In this document: one piece after another, positions 25,147-36,500 of the stretch | How the letters are laid out: every line of letters begins with the position of its first letter | How positions within the stretch are numbered: position 1 is the stretch's first letter | Assembly (NCBI GenBank): GCA_022071955.1 | Contig: JAJVIM010000009.1 | Span: 1-64,000 of the forward strand | From: Anaerolineae bacterium | GTDB lineage: Bacteria > Chloroflexota > Anaerolineae > 4572-78 > J111 | Length of the DNA stretch: 64,000 nt | Direction of reading: 5' to 3' | Notes under the pieces: model-generated | The model's database searches: none | Told to the model about the DNA's origin: nothing | What the model saw: only the letters and a program-made list of their open reading frames with translations | Made by a program: the position numbers and the translations under genes

Positions 25147-25803
25147 TTAGCCAAGCGTTAGATAACGTTCAATCAGATAGTAAAGCGGGAAAATAAATAC
25201 CCAGGCAATATCCACAAAGTGCCAGTACAGGCCCACCATTTCAACCGGATCGTAATTGAGCGAGTTGTAGCGGCCCATGATCGCTTTGATCAAAAAGTAG
25301 GTCAGCACGCCCACACCAATAATCATATGGATGGCGTGCAGGCCGGTGGTGGCAAAATACAGGCTGATAAAGAGCTGCACATGGTTGCCGTTTGCGCCGT
25401 GAAATTCAAAATTTGGCCCCGGAACCAGATGGTGGGCAAATTTTTCGTAGTATTCTACCCCTTTAATGCCCAGAAAAACCGTGCCCAACAAAATAGTGAG
25501 GATCAAAAACATTACCAGTTTGCGTTTGGCATCCGTTTGGGCCGAATGCACGGCCATAGCCATTGTGAAACTGCTGACCAGCAGGATAACCGTATTGATT
25601 GAGCCGAGCAGCAGATTCAACTCGTGGCTGCCTTCGATGAAGCCTTCCGGGTAGGAAAAGCGGTACACAACGTAGGCCATAAACAGGCCGCCAAAAAACA
25701 TCACTTCTGTGGCCAGAAACGCCCACATCCCCAGCGCGTTAACTTCGCGCTGCTGGTCGATATCGTGAAAATACGGGGCAACAACTGCGGTTTTATGCGC
25801 CAC
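25147..25803 (-). CDS. ctaE: Cytochrome c oxidase subunit III
   Basis: A 218-residue subunit with about seven membrane segments and the family motifs [18 protein letters not shown] (with the conserved Glu), [18 protein letters not shown] and [20 protein letters not shown]. The GTG start at 25803 is chosen because GGAGG lies six bases upstream; it overlaps the end of ctaD by 11 bp, implying translational coupling. The open frame upstream is antigenic noise inside ctaD. Confidence 0.95.
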   Translation of the reverse strand: MAHKTAVVAPYFHDIDQQREVNALGMWAFLATEVMFFGGLFMAYVVYRFSYPEGFIEGSHELNLLLGSINTVILLVSSFTMAMAVHSAQTDAKRKLVMFLILTILLGTVFLGIKGVEYYEKFAHHLVPGPNFEFHGANGNHVQLFISLYFATTGLHAIHMIIGVGVLTYFLIKAIMGRYNSLNYDPVEMVGLYWHFVDIAWVFIFPLYYLIERYLTLG

Positions 25804-27436
25804 TCGGCACCTCCGCTGTCTTGGTTTCAGGATAAGCATAGGCTTCTTCGGTAACAATGGGCGTTTCAGCAAAGTTATCGTGGGGCGGCGGTGAACTGGT
25901 TGTCCACTCTAACCCGGCAGCACCCCACGGGTTATCTTCGGCTTTTTTGCCCACAAACAGCGACATCGTCAGGTAGATGAGCGGCAAGAGATACCCCACA
26001 GCCATAATGGTTGAGCCGGCGGTAGAGGCCACGTGGTAAATCTGAAACTCCTCCGGGTAAACGTGATAACGGCGCGGCATCCCCATATAGCCCATAACAA
26101 ACTGCGGCAGGAAGGTAAGGTTAAAGCCAATAAAAATCAAAATGGCCGATGAAATCCCCCAGCTTTCGTTGTACATGCGGCCGGTCATTTTGGGCCACCA
26201 AAAATGCAGCCCGCCCAGATAGGCCATAATAGTGGCCCCAACCATCACATAGTGAAAGTGGGCGACCACAAAATAGGTATCGGTCACGTGAACATCAACC
26301 GCCGCCGCCCCCAGAAACAGGCCGGTCAACCCGCCAATGGTGAACAGGCCAATAAAACCCATTGCGTACAGCATAGGCGTTTTGTAAATGATGGTTCCTT
26401 TGTACAGCGTGGCCGTCCAGTTAAACACCTTAATGGCCGAAGGAATAGCCACAAAATAGGTGAGTATGGAGAAAACCAGGCCGGCGTAAACCGATTGGCC
26501 ACTGACAAACATATGGTGGCCCCACACTAAAAAGCCCAACAGCGCGATAGCCAGGCTGGACAGGGCGATGGCTTTGTAGCCAAAAATCCGCCGCCGTGAG
26601 AAAGCCGTGATCAGCTCGCTGATAATGCCCATCGAGGGCAGAACCATAATGTACACCGCCGGGTGGCTGTAAAACCAGAACAGGTGCTGAAACAGGATGG
26701 GATCACCGCCCAGCGCCGGGTCAAAAATTCCAATGCGGAACAGTCGTTCAACGCCAACCAGCAGCAGGGTGATTGCCAGCACCGGCGTACCCAGCAGAAT
26801 GATGATGCTGGTAGCGTAGTGCGCCCACACAAACAACGGCAGGCGGAACCACGTAAGGCCCGGCGCGCGCATTTTGTGGATGGTCACCAAAAAGTTGATC
26901 GCGGTGAAGATTGATGAAAAACCGGCGGTAAAAATCCCCACCGCAGCCAGAATAACCGCGGTGTTGGCATAAGTGCTGCTGTAGGGGGTGTAAAACGTCC
27001 AGCCGGTGTCAACGCCGCCCAGCACCACCACCGACAGGGTGAACAACCCGCCGATCATATACACGTACCAACTGGCCAGGTTTAACCGTGGAAACGCCAG
27101 GTCTTTGGCCCCAATCATAATCGGGATAAAAAAATTGCCCATCGTGGCCGGGATCGATGGGATCAGGAAGAAGAAGACCATAATTACGCCGTGTAGCGTA
27201 AAAGCCTTGTTGTAGTTATCATTCGTGAGCAAGTCACCCTGCGGGGTTAACAGGTCAAGGCGAACCAGGCCGGCCGCCACACCGCCCAACGCAAAGAAAG
27301 CAGTAATGGAAATAAGGTAGAGAATTCCAATACGTTTATGGTCGGTGGTTAACAGCCAGGATTTTATACCGTAGGCCCAGTTTAAATAATTTTCGCTTGG
27401 CTTCCCAAGCTTGACAGGTGGTGAAGATACTGTCAT
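25793..27436 (-). CDS. ctaD: Cytochrome c oxidase subunit I, A2-type
   Basis: A 547-residue catalytic subunit with about twelve helices; reduces oxygen at a haem a3-CuB centre. Haem a ligands are H82 (FTLHGVIM) and H395, haem a3 ligand H393 ([11 protein letters not shown]), CuB ligands H258, H307 and H308 (WGHHMF), and cross-linked Y262. The proton-channel Glu of A1 enzymes is missing: the motif is [13 protein letters not shown], with the Tyr-Ser pair that marks A2-type oxidases. It is encoded between ctaC and ctaE in the operon that starts with the act genes, so it receives electrons from Alternative Complex III. Confidence 0.97.
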   Translation of the reverse strand: MTVSSPPVKLGKPSENYLNWAYGIKSWLLTTDHKRIGILYLISITAFFALGGVAAGLVRLDLLTPQGDLLTNDNYNKAFTLHGVIMVFFFLIPSIPATMGNFFIPIMIGAKDLAFPRLNLASWYVYMIGGLFTLSVVVLGGVDTGWTFYTPYSSTYANTAVILAAVGIFTAGFSSIFTAINFLVTIHKMRAPGLTWFRLPLFVWAHYATSIIILLGTPVLAITLLLVGVERLFRIGIFDPALGGDPILFQHLFWFYSHPAVYIMVLPSMGIISELITAFSRRRIFGYKAIALSSLAIALLGFLVWGHHMFVSGQSVYAGLVFSILTYFVAIPSAIKVFNWTATLYKGTIIYKTPMLYAMGFIGLFTIGGLTGLFLGAAAVDVHVTDTYFVVAHFHYVMVGATIMAYLGGLHFWWPKMTGRMYNESWGISSAILIFIGFNLTFLPQFVMGYMGMPRRYHVYPEEFQIYHVASTAGSTIMAVGYLLPLIYLTMSLFVGKKAEDNPWGAAGLEWTTSSPPPHDNFAETPIVTEEAYAYPETKTAEVPSGA

Positions 27437-27470
27437 TGATTGTTTCCTCCTTATTGAACCCCTTTGATAC

Positions 27471-28403
27471 CTACTGTGTGTTGCTCAACGATTTAATATA
27501 GGCCACTAATTGCAACACGCCGCCTTCGCTGATCACTCCCTGGTAAGAGGGCATCACCGGTTGATGACCGGCTACAACTTTGGCTTGCGGATCAAGGATA
27601 GACTCGCGCAGGTAGACTTCGTCAACCAGCGCGGTGCCGCCCCCTTCGAGCTGAACTTCTGTGCCAAAGATACCCTCCAGCGCCGGGCCAATCCCCGTAC
27701 CGGACGCCAGGTGACACGAGCTGCAACCGTTGTCGTTAAACAGGCGCTTGCCGGCATCCACCATCGACTCGCTGGCCACATTACCGCTCAGCCAGCGCTC
27801 GTATTCCTGCTGGCCCATTGCCACCACCTTGCCAATCATCTGTGAGTGATCGGTGCCGCAATATTCGGCGCAAAACAGGTGATATTCGCCGGGCTGAGTG
27901 GCCTGGAACCAAAGCGTGGTGTATCGCCCCGGCAACACGTCCTGTTTGAGCCGGAACGCCGGGATGTAAAAACTGTGAATCACATCCTGCGAAGTCATAA
28001 TCAGTTTCACCGGCTGATTGATGGGCACATGCAGCTCGTTGATTTCACTTTTGCCCAAAGGATGTTGAATCTGCCACATCCACTGCTTGCCGATAACGTA
28101 AATTTCCAGAGCGTCATCGGGCGGGCGGTTGATGTCGTAATAAACAAACGCCGACCAGCCAAAAATGCCCATCGCCATTAAAAATGGGATAAACGACCAG
28201 CCAAACTCAAGCGCCATACTTTCGTGCAGAATATTGGAGCGGTCGGTTTTGGCGCTGCGCCGGTAGCGAATGCCAAAGTACACCAAAAATACGGCAATTA
28301 GCGTTGCAAACAGAATGCTAAGGGCAACCAGCGTAAAGTAAATCGAGTCAATACGGGCAGCCATTGTGGATGCTTGCTCAGGGAAAAATGAGAAATTATC
28401 CAT
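27471..28403 (-). CDS. ctaC: Cytochrome c oxidase subunit II with fused cytochrome c domain (caa3-type)
   Basis: A 310-residue protein with two N-terminal helices (about 20-45 and 70-92), then an outward cupredoxin domain with the CuA ligands: His in [12 protein letters not shown] and [12 protein letters not shown]. The C-terminal about 90 residues are a fused monohaem cytochrome c ([18 protein letters not shown], axial Met in PVMPSYQG), making the enzyme caa3-type. The fused haem can take electrons from a partner complex directly. It precedes ctaD by 34 bp. Confidence 0.96.
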   Translation of the reverse strand: MDNFSFFPEQASTMAARIDSIYFTLVALSILFATLIAVFLVYFGIRYRRSAKTDRSNILHESMALEFGWSFIPFLMAMGIFGWSAFVYYDINRPPDDALEIYVIGKQWMWQIQHPLGKSEINELHVPINQPVKLIMTSQDVIHSFYIPAFRLKQDVLPGRYTTLWFQATQPGEYHLFCAEYCGTDHSQMIGKVVAMGQQEYERWLSGNVASESMVDAGKRLFNDNGCSSCHLASGTGIGPALEGIFGTEVQLEGGGTALVDEVYLRESILDPQAKVVAGHQPVMPSYQGVISEGGVLQLVAYIKSLSNTQ

Positions 28404-28449
28404 GTATGTTCAACCTCACCTCAAAGAACTGCAGATTAACAAGTAAGTG

Positions 28450-29271
28450 TTAGACCGGCCGGGGTGATGATTTTTCGTGATCCCGGCGAACCATAAAAAG
28501 CACTACGCCCCCCACTATTACCACCGTGGCTACCCCAATAATCCGAATGATATTCATAATGGCCAGGGTGTATTCCCCGGACACCGGATCGTAGTGGTAA
28601 CAGGTGAGCAGTAACTGGTCTACCGGAGAGCCAATTTTGTTGGCGGCCGCTTCAACCAGCCCCAGCCGGAGCGTTGTGGCCGGAAATTCTATCCCGTAAA
28701 AGTAGCGGGATACCCGGCCATCTGGCGTTAAAATTACCACCCCGCTGGGGTGAGCATACTGATCAATTTCAGCGTCGTAAACGTATTTAAAGCCGATGGT
28801 ATCAGCCAGTTGTTTAATGTTGTCTTCCTGGCCAACCAAAAAGTTCCAGCCATCGGTTGAGGTGGAGCGCCCGTAATCCATCATCGACGCGCGGCGCTTT
28901 ACCTCGGCAATGTCCGGGGTTTCACCGGGATCGATGCTGACAATGAGCACCTGAAAATCCTGCCCAACGGTAAAATCCAGTTGTTTCAGGCTTTCAAACA
29001 GCCCGTTGCGCACCAGCGAGCACAACATGGGGCATTCGTAGTAGCCCAAATCCAGAATGATGGGTTTATCGCCAAAATAGTCACCCAGGGTGACGGCTTT
29101 ACCGGTTGAGTCGGTAAAGGCCAGATTGGCCGGCACTTGCGCATCAAGTTTTTGCTCAAACCTTACCTGGGTAATAATGTCTTGTGGTAAGGGTTTCTGG
29201 GCCAAAACCGGCGTCGCCCAAACCAACAAGACTAAAACAATCCAAAAAACTTTAACTTTGAAAGGTATCAT
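28450..29271 (-). CDS. Sco/SenC copper chaperone
   Basis: A 273-residue membrane-anchored thioredoxin-fold protein needed to load CuA. It has an N-terminal signal/anchor, FTDSTGKAVTLGDYFGDKP, the copper-binding ECPMLC motif and a distal His in DQYAHPSGVVILT, plus an additional C-terminal helix and a short basic tail (VVIVGGVVLFMVRRDHEK). Placed between the act genes and ctaC, as expected for oxidase assembly. Confidence 0.93.
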   Translation of the reverse strand: MIPFKVKVFWIVLVLLVWATPVLAQKPLPQDIITQVRFEQKLDAQVPANLAFTDSTGKAVTLGDYFGDKPIILDLGYYECPMLCSLVRNGLFESLKQLDFTVGQDFQVLIVSIDPGETPDIAEVKRRASMMDYGRSTSTDGWNFLVGQEDNIKQLADTIGFKYVYDAEIDQYAHPSGVVILTPDGRVSRYFYGIEFPATTLRLGLVEAAANKIGSPVDQLLLTCYHYDPVSGEYTLAIMNIIRIIGVATVVIVGGVVLFMVRRDHEKSSPRPV

Positions 29272-29294
29272 AACTGACTCATAGAGCCGGTGAC

Positions 29295-29702
29295 CTACTT
29301 GGGTGGTTCGCCATCCTCCGGAGTAAGCAAAATGATGGCTTCATCGATGGGCACCCGGACGATACCGGCTTCCTGGTTTACCCAACCGTAGGAGGTTAGA
29401 GTTTTATTTTCCTGAGCGTGCAAATCAATTAATTGCTGCTCGCCGGTTGTGCCATCGATGGGGTTGGGTTGCAATCGGGGCGCGGGCGGCGTGGGCCTAA
29501 CATCAAGCAGCGGCAACGGGGTTGGCCCCAGAGCTTCGCGCCGGGTTTCAAGCCCGCCCAGAATTACGGCAAGCAGTCCCATTGCCCCAACTGTTACCAC
29601 CAAAATGAGAACCGCCGCACCGGCCAGCCAGGCGAGTTTTAGATCTTTCTCTTCGTATTCAACGCCCTCATTGGTGAGCGGCACGTTTTCGTGTTCAGTC
29701 AT
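29295..29702 (-). CDS. Small single-helix membrane protein of the act/cta operon
   Basis: A 135-residue protein with one membrane helix (about 25-50), a Pro-rich linker and a C-terminal exported segment containing LTSYGWVNQEAGIVRVPIDEAI. Its start overlaps the end of actF by 8 bp, so the two are translated together, and Sco follows. I recall similar ordered segments in proteins beside Sco genes in other bacteria, which points to a role in oxidase assembly or in joining complex III to the oxidase, but I cannot name a family. Confidence 0.75.
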   Translation of the reverse strand: MTEHENVPLTNEGVEYEEKDLKLAWLAGAAVLILVVTVGAMGLLAVILGGLETRREALGPTPLPLLDVRPTPPAPRLQPNPIDGTTGEQQLIDLHAQENKTLTSYGWVNQEAGIVRVPIDEAIILLTPEDGEPPK

Positions 29703-30912
29703 GAGCAGCGGCCTCCTTTAATTGCTTTGCGGGAGTATGGGTATCGTTGTGAGCGGTTTCAAACCGTGGATCGTGCAGCGGCAGCAGCGATTTCCCGGCC
29801 AGGTATCTGATAAACAACCACACCCAAATGCCGCCAATGCCGGCTACTGTAAAAATGCTCATCCAGTTAAAGTAAAAGCCTTGCGGATAAAATGTCGGCA
29901 TCAAAATCCAGTACAGGTCGACAAAGCGCATCAGCAGCAAAAACAGCGATAGCCCAATCAACAGGTTGACGTTGCGTTTGTTTCGGCGAGACAGGAGAAT
30001 GAGGAACGGAACAAAAAAGCCAAAGGCCATCAGCACTATTGCCGGGAACTGCCAGCCGTTCTGCGAGCGAATGAAGTAAAAGGTAATGGTTTCTGGCAGG
30101 TTAGATGACCACAAAATGAGATATTGGGAGAACGAAACATAAGCCCAAAACGAGACGAAAGCCAGCAGAAAGTTGCCCAGGTCGTTAAACATAAAAATGG
30201 TTGCTTGCTGCCCCAGGGCTTCGTCGCGCTGCGACATGTAGCGGGTGAACAAAATGGAGGCGGCGATAGCGAAAATGGCCGCACCGGAAAAATAGATGAC
30301 GCCGTACATGGATGAGTACCACATGGGGTCGGTACTCATTAACCAATCAAAGGCGGCAAAGGTTGTGGCCAGCACAAACAGGATTATACCCAGCGCACTG
30401 AGGTTTTTCAAGCGAATACTTAAACGCGGTTCGGCGGTTTTATCCTGTTGCAGCGACCATTTGTTGAGCAGGTAGGCCAGAACACTCCAAATGACAAAAT
30501 AGAGCACGGTTCGGCCAACAAAGAAGGGGACGTTGAGCCACCAGCCGGCTTTGTAAGACAGCACGTGAGATTCGGCCACAAGCTCGGGGTTGGTCCAGGG
30601 GTAGAGCCAGGGCATGCCCACAAGAATGGGGATAAAAAACAGGGCCATCACCGGCAGAGTCATCGCACCGGTTTCCAGAAGACGGCGAATAGTGAAGCCC
30701 CATTGCCCGCCGGTAAGCTGGTGGATTAGCAATACCCCCATACAGCCCAGCGCCAGTTGCATCCAGTAGGCATAGCCCAACAGGTAGGCCTGAAAAAACT
30801 GCTCGGTGCTGAGCGCCGCGCCACCGGCGGCCACAATGATTCCAACCACGCCAACAAGTATTGAATTTCTTTGCAATCGCTTTAACTGCGGGTGCAGTTC
30901 TGTGTGGTTCAT
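29695..30912 (-). CDS. actF: Alternative Complex III integral membrane subunit ActF
   Basis: A 405-residue polytopic protein with about ten helices, a homologue of ActC/NrfD-type quinol-interacting subunits. ATG 30912 follows GGAAGG; the upstream open frame reads through actE in another phase and is spurious. Family-like stretches are TEQFFQAYLLGYAYWMQLALG, GPYQ-type loops replaced by AFDWLMSTDPMWYSSMYG, and RFVDLYWILMPTFYPQGF. It follows actE by 22 bp. Confidence 0.88.
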   Translation of the reverse strand: MNHTELHPQLKRLQRNSILVGVVGIIVAAGGAALSTEQFFQAYLLGYAYWMQLALGCMGVLLIHQLTGGQWGFTIRRLLETGAMTLPVMALFFIPILVGMPWLYPWTNPELVAESHVLSYKAGWWLNVPFFVGRTVLYFVIWSVLAYLLNKWSLQQDKTAEPRLSIRLKNLSALGIILFVLATTFAAFDWLMSTDPMWYSSMYGVIYFSGAAIFAIAASILFTRYMSQRDEALGQQATIFMFNDLGNFLLAFVSFWAYVSFSQYLILWSSNLPETITFYFIRSQNGWQFPAIVLMAFGFFVPFLILLSRRNKRNVNLLIGLSLFLLLMRFVDLYWILMPTFYPQGFYFNWMSIFTVAGIGGIWVWLFIRYLAGKSLLPLHDPRFETAHNDTHTPAKQLKEAAAHD

Positions 30913-30934
30913 GCTGTACCTTCCATACAGGTTG

Positions 30935-31552
30935 TTACTGTAACTGAGACTCAATTTGCTGACGTACGTCTGCCGGCAAGCTGTCAAGGTGAACATTTTG
31001 GCTGTATTGCAGCGCCCGAATGTAGGCCACAATGGCCCAGCGATCGTCCGGGTTAATCCGCGAGGCGTAGCCATACATAACGCCAAAGCCGTTCGCCATC
31101 ACGTCAAAAAAGTAGCCGTCCGGCGAGTCAACCAGCCGCGGATCGTGGAATGAAGGGGGTTTCTTTAACCCCCGCTGCACAATCATCCCCTGGCCGTCGC
31201 CCACCCGGCCGTGGCAGGGGGAGCAGAAAATATTGAAGCGTTCCTGTCCGCGTTGCAACGTGGCGCGATTAACCGTAATCGGCATTTGCTGCACATATCC
31301 CGTTTCGGTGATTTTGCCGGTGTAATAGATGGGGTCTATTTTAATTTCACCCCAGTGGCCGCGCGGAATGGTGTTGGCCGGAATTGGCCGCGCCGACATC
31401 CCGTCGGCCCACATAGCGCTGGGGTCCAGCGGCTCGTAGCGGGGTTGAACCCGCATGTGCAGCGGCACCAGATCGCAGCCGGCCATTAACAGCACAGCGG
31501 CGGCCAAAAATACAATACTCGGGATACTTTTTAGGGTTAGTCTGTTATTCAT
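30935..31552 (-). CDS. actE: Alternative Complex III monohaem cytochrome c subunit ActE (lipoprotein)
   Basis: A 205-residue exported cytochrome. ATG 31552 gives a clean lipoprotein signal (AAVLLMAGC, Cys near 26); a GTG 27 bp upstream overlaps the actD stop and is less likely. It has one haem site, FNIFCSPCHGRVGDGQG, and the likely axial Met is in the downstream GFGVMYGYASRI. WADGMSARPIPANTIPRG is typical of ActE. It passes electrons from the complex to the caa3 oxidase. Confidence 0.9.
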   Translation of the reverse strand: MNNRLTLKSIPSIVFLAAAVLLMAGCDLVPLHMRVQPRYEPLDPSAMWADGMSARPIPANTIPRGHWGEIKIDPIYYTGKITETGYVQQMPITVNRATLQRGQERFNIFCSPCHGRVGDGQGMIVQRGLKKPPSFHDPRLVDSPDGYFFDVMANGFGVMYGYASRINPDDRWAIVAYIRALQYSQNVHLDSLPADVRQQIESQLQ

Positions 31553-31575
31553 AAAGTGCTTTCCCTCTTGGAATG

Positions 31576-32151
31576 TCACTCGTATACTTTGGTGGCTGGG
31601 TCTTGCTCCACCTCGTAAACGCCGTCAGGCCCCAAACTCTCCAGAAATGCGCGGGTCTTGGCCAGATCAAAGCGCGGGTCGGTTTGCATAATGCACAGGA
31701 AAAATCGGTCTCGTGAGGCCAGTTGAAACCGGGGCACGCTGAAAACCGGGTGATAGGGCATGGGCAGGTTATTCAGGGCGATCATCCCAACCACACCCAA
31801 AATACCGGCGCCCAGCACTGCCATTTCAAAAGTGATAACCATAAACGACGGCCAGCTATTTAACGGCCGCGCGCCAATATTGAGGGGATAGGCAATCACC
31901 GAAGTCCAATATTGAAGCAAATAGCCGGTAATGCCGCCGCCAAATGCCCCAAGCAAAACGATGTAGGGCACCCAGTTGCGTTTGATTCCCAACGCTTCAG
32001 ACAACCCCTGAATGGGGAAAGGGGTATAGGCATCGATGTGCCGGTAGCCGGCCTGGTACACCTGCCGAGTTTTGGCTAGCAACTCGTCGGCGTCGCTAAA
32101 TTCGGCCATCAAACCAAAATAATCAGGACCGCTAGTTTCTGCTGCGCTCAT
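31576..32151 (-). CDS. actD: Alternative Complex III subunit ActD (DUF3341)
   Basis: A 191-residue membrane protein with two helices (about 60-85 and 105-130) and the DUF3341 pattern: YFGLMAEFSDADELLAKTR near the start, YRHIDAYTPFPIQGLSEAL, and a C-terminal ferredoxin-like part (DRFFLCIMQTDPRFD). ATG 32151 follows GGAGTG. It lies between actC and actE. Confidence 0.92.
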   Translation of the reverse strand: MSAAETSGPDYFGLMAEFSDADELLAKTRQVYQAGYRHIDAYTPFPIQGLSEALGIKRNWVPYIVLLGAFGGGITGYLLQYWTSVIAYPLNIGARPLNSWPSFMVITFEMAVLGAGILGVVGMIALNNLPMPYHPVFSVPRFQLASRDRFFLCIMQTDPRFDLAKTRAFLESLGPDGVYEVEQDPATKVYE

Positions 32152-32167
32152 ACTTTCACTCCAAAAA

Positions 32168-33544
32168 TTAGTGGTGGGACTCTTGATGATGAATCATTTC
32201 CTGCATCTCAAACACCGAAATCATCGGCAGCGTGCGCACAAAAAGGAATAGCAGCGTCAGGAACAACCCCAGCGAACCAAACATTAACGACAGGTCCCAG
32301 CGGGTGGCGCTGTACAGCCCCCACGATGTTGGGAGAAAATCGTGGGTGAGGCTGACGATCACAATCATAAAACGCTCCAGCCACATGCCGGTGTTGATAA
32401 TGAGCGAAATAATGAACATCAACCACATATTGGTGCGTACCCGCTTAAACCACAGAAACTGGATGGACACAATGTTGCAGGCAAACAGGAACCAGATAAA
32501 TGGCGCGTACGCGCCGGTTAACCGGTAATTCATCATCGAAACTTCGTAAATGTTGCCGCCATAAAAACCGGTAAAAAATTCGGTGGTGTAGCCGTAGCCC
32601 ACAATCAGGCCGGTGGTTAGCAGCACCTTGCCCATCACGTCAAAGTGGCGGACGGTGATCATATCTTCAATGTGGTAAATTTTGCGGATGGGCACCAGCA
32701 ACGACACCACCATGGCAAAGCCGGAGAAAACCGCGCCAGCCACAAAGTAGGGCGGCAGTACCGTGGTGGTCCAGCCGGGTACTTGCGAAATGGCAAAGTC
32801 GAAGCTGACCACGGTATGTACCGAAACCACCAGCGGCGTGGCAATGGCCGCCAGCAGCAAATACAGCGCCTGGTGGCGATCCCAGTGGCGGGCGGAACCG
32901 CGCCAGCCCAGCGACCCCATCCCGTACAGCACTTTCAGCACCGGGTGTTTGGCCCGGTCGCGCATACCGGCCAAATCGGGGATAAGGCCCACGTACCAGA
33001 ACAAGGCCGACACTGTGGCGTAGGTGGTAATGGCAAATACGTCCCAGGCCAGCGCGCTGCGGAAGTTGGGCCACATACCAAAGGTGTTGGGATAAGGCAT
33101 AATCCAGTAAAAAACCCACGGCCGCCCCAGATGCAAAATGGGGTACAACCCGGCGCAGGTAACAGCAAACAGGGTCATCGCCTCGGCAAAGCGGTTGATT
33201 GAGGTTCGCCACTCCTGGCGCAGCAAAAACAAAATGGCCGAAATGAGCGTGCCGGCGTGCCCAATCCCAATCCACCACACAAAGGTGACAATGGGGATGG
33301 CCCAGGCCACCGGCATATTATTGCCAAAAATCCCGATGCCGGTGGCAAACAGGTAGGCCACCGAAATCAGGTACATTGTCAACAAAATTGCGCCCAAACC
33401 AAACCCAACCACCCAGCCGAACGGAGTTCGAACATCCAGCACAATGTTGCTGATCTTTTTACTGATTGAATCGTAATTGTGGCCCGGTTCAAGAATATGG
33501 GCATCGGCCGGTACCGGCACATCCTGAGATTGGCTAAGTTGCAT
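32168..33544 (-). CDS. actC: Alternative Complex III subunit ActC (NrfD/PsrC-like)
   Basis: A 458-residue membrane subunit with about ten helices that binds quinol and is thought to move protons. NrfD-type features are WWIGIGHAGTLISAILFLLR near 100, HLGRPWVFYWIMPYPN and SVHTVVSFDFAISQVPGWTT, and VSLTHDFLPTSWG near the C-terminus. ATG 33544 follows GGAGC. It lies between actB and actD. Confidence 0.95.
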   Translation of the reverse strand: MQLSQSQDVPVPADAHILEPGHNYDSISKKISNIVLDVRTPFGWVVGFGLGAILLTMYLISVAYLFATGIGIFGNNMPVAWAIPIVTFVWWIGIGHAGTLISAILFLLRQEWRTSINRFAEAMTLFAVTCAGLYPILHLGRPWVFYWIMPYPNTFGMWPNFRSALAWDVFAITTYATVSALFWYVGLIPDLAGMRDRAKHPVLKVLYGMGSLGWRGSARHWDRHQALYLLLAAIATPLVVSVHTVVSFDFAISQVPGWTTTVLPPYFVAGAVFSGFAMVVSLLVPIRKIYHIEDMITVRHFDVMGKVLLTTGLIVGYGYTTEFFTGFYGGNIYEVSMMNYRLTGAYAPFIWFLFACNIVSIQFLWFKRVRTNMWLMFIISLIINTGMWLERFMIVIVSLTHDFLPTSWGLYSATRWDLSLMFGSLGLFLTLLFLFVRTLPMISVFEMQEMIHHQESHH

Positions 33545-33591
33545 ATGTTTGCTCCTTGCTGGCAGTTAAACCGCCTGGGTGATGCGTTGAA

Positions 33592-36500
33592 TTAACCGTG
33601 CTGCTCGGCTGCGGCGCCGTTTTCGCCGGCCAGGGCCGGATGCGGATTGGTCAGTTTGGCCAGGTAGGATGTACGCGGACGCACGCCCAGTTCAGTGAGC
33701 ACGCCATAGTTGGTTGGCTCCTGTTTGAGTTTGGAAACCTGGCTGTTGGGATCGTTGGTATCACCAAAAACAATGGCTTTGGTGGGACAGGCCGCCTGGC
33801 AGGCGGTGATCACTTCACCTTCACGGATACGCCGGTTTTCGTTTTTGGCGGCAATCCGGGCATGGCTGATACGTTGCAGGCAGTAGGTGCATTTTTCCAT
33901 AACGCCGCGCGTTCGGACAGTTACATTGGGGTTGCGCACGCCCTTGAGCGATTCGGTGGTTTCATCCGAGTAGTGCAGGTAGTTGAAACGGCGCACCTTG
34001 TACGGGCAGTTGTTAGAGCAGTAACGGGTTCCGATGCAGCGGTTGTAAACCATCACATTCAACCCTTCGTGATCGTGAACCGTGGCGTTGACCGGACAAA
34101 CCAGTTCGCACGGGGCCTGCTCACAGTGATGGCACATCATTGGCTGTTGATAGGTGTGGGGGTTTTCCAGATCGCCTTCGTAATAGGTATCAATCCGAAT
34201 CCACTGCATTTCACGCCCCACCAGCACCTGGTCCTTACCGACCACCGGGATGTTGTTTTCGGCCACACAGGCGGCCACGCAGGCGTTGCAGCCGTTGCAG
34301 GTGTTCAAATCAACCACCATACCCCAGGCGTAGCTGTTGTAATCCCACTTTGGCAGCAGCGTCAGGTTGGGGTCTACTTCGTGCTCGCCAATGTGCTGCA
34401 CAAATTCGGGGTCTTTCTGGTACATGGCCAGCGTACCGGCCCTAACCGGCTCGCGGCCTTCCATATTCCAGTGCAACTGGGTGGAAGCCAGGCGGTAGGT
34501 GTCGCCGCTTTTGCGCAACGTTACCCCTTTGCCAAACCACGGCGCGGTAGAGGTACGGATACTGTAGGCGTTTGCCCCGATGCCATTGCCCACCCGGCCC
34601 ACGCGCTGACGGCCGTAACCCAAAAACATGGTGGCAACATTATCGCCCTGGCCCGGTAAAATCCAGACCGGCGCATGGATTGTTCGGCCCTCGTAATCAA
34701 CCACCACTACATCCTGCGAGGCCAGGCCGAAAGTCGCGGCTGTATTTGGGCTTAACAATAGCGCGTTATCCCAGGTGAGTTTGGTAATCGGTTTGGGCAA
34801 CTCTTGCAGCCAGCCGTTGTTAGAAAAATGCCCATCGTAAATGGTGGGGTCTGGCCGAAATACAATTTCCAGCCCTTCGCCATCCGCGGCAGGTTCCTGC
34901 TGCAACGCCGATGTCAGACTGGCCAAATTGGCCGAAACCGTTTTGACCGGCAGCGCGGTATTAGCCACATACCCGTTAAACAGAGACTCTTTCCAGGCCT
35001 GATCATCAATTCCCTGGTCAGTCCAGTATTGGCGCAGCAGATCGTATTCGGTGGCATCGGCCTGGCCCAGCATCACGGCCATCATTTCAACCGAACTTTT
35101 TGTCGCCGGGTAGAGCGGCTCAACCAGCGGCTGGATGAGCGTAGCGGTGCCATCGTAGGCGCGGGCATCGCCCCAGTTTTCAAGATAGTGTTTGGCCGGC
35201 ACGTGCCACTGGCACAATGCCGATGTCTCATTTTCATACAGGCCCAAATGCACGCGGAACGGCACTTTTTGCATCGCCTTAATAAAGTCCAGATCGGCCG
35301 GGGCAGAATAAACCGGGTTGGTCTCCAACACCACCAGCACGCTAACCACGCCGCTGGCCATATCCTCGGCCAGTTGGCGCAAATCGTCGGTTTGGTTGGC
35401 CGGCGCGCTCACCAGCGACTCGGTGTGGACTACGGTGCTGCCCACGTTGCCCAGCTTTTCATTGATAGCGTGCGCCAGGGCGTGCACCAGCCCCGGTTGG
35501 CCGCTGCCGGCCACCACAAGGCTTTCACCGGGGTGGGCTTGTAAATCTTCAACAACCGCAGCCACCCATTCGGCCGAAACTTCCGGCAGGTCGGCGGGTG
35601 CGTCAACACCCACTCCCAATTGGGCAGCGATGGCCTGGGCCACGGCTTTGATTTTGGACGATTGCAGCGGCAGGCGGTGATCGGCCAGAGTGCCGGTCGT
35701 TGACGGCGTGCTTTCAACCAGGTACAGCCGGTTCATATCTGATTTATCCCGGCGCAACCGGCGCGCTTCGGCAAAATCGTGAGCATAGCGCACATCGCCA
35801 GCGGTACCGGGGGCCATAAAATCGGCTTCCAGCGAAACCACAATTTTGGCCCGGTCAAACCGGTACACGGTATTAACATCCTGCCCAAAAGCCAGTACCG
35901 CGCCATCGTACACGTTGTCACGGTTTACGGGGTCGTACTGAACAATTTTGGCGTCGGGGTATTTCTCAACCAGCGCCCGCAGTTGCGAGGCCAGCAATGG
36001 CGAGGTAACTGTGCCGGTGAGCACTCGCAGCCCACCGCCGCCGGTCATACCCTGCGCCGCAACTTCAACAATGAAATCACCCAAAAATGAGTCCCAGGCA
36101 CTGACCAGCCCGCCGTTGGTCACCGTTTGCGACCGGTCGGGATCGTACAGGTTCAAAATAGAGGCTTGAGCCAGAGCATTTGTGCCGCCCAGGCTGCCGG
36201 GATGGTCCGGGTTGCCTTCAATTTTGGTGGGCCGGCCCATGTTGCTTTCGGCGACAATGCCGGTGGCTACACCGCCCAATTGAAACGCGGTGGCAAAAAA
36301 CAGCGGCTGCCCCGGCACAACCTCTTCAGGGGCTTTAACATACGGCACAATCTTTTTGGCCGGTTGCGGTGAACAGGAGGCCAATCCCCCCAACGCCAGC
36401 GAAGCGCCCATCAACTTTAAGAAGTTGCGGCGGCCAATGGGGTTTAACCACTGGTCTGCACCCTGAGGAAATTCGTGTTCTAAAAAGTCTTGAAACTCTT

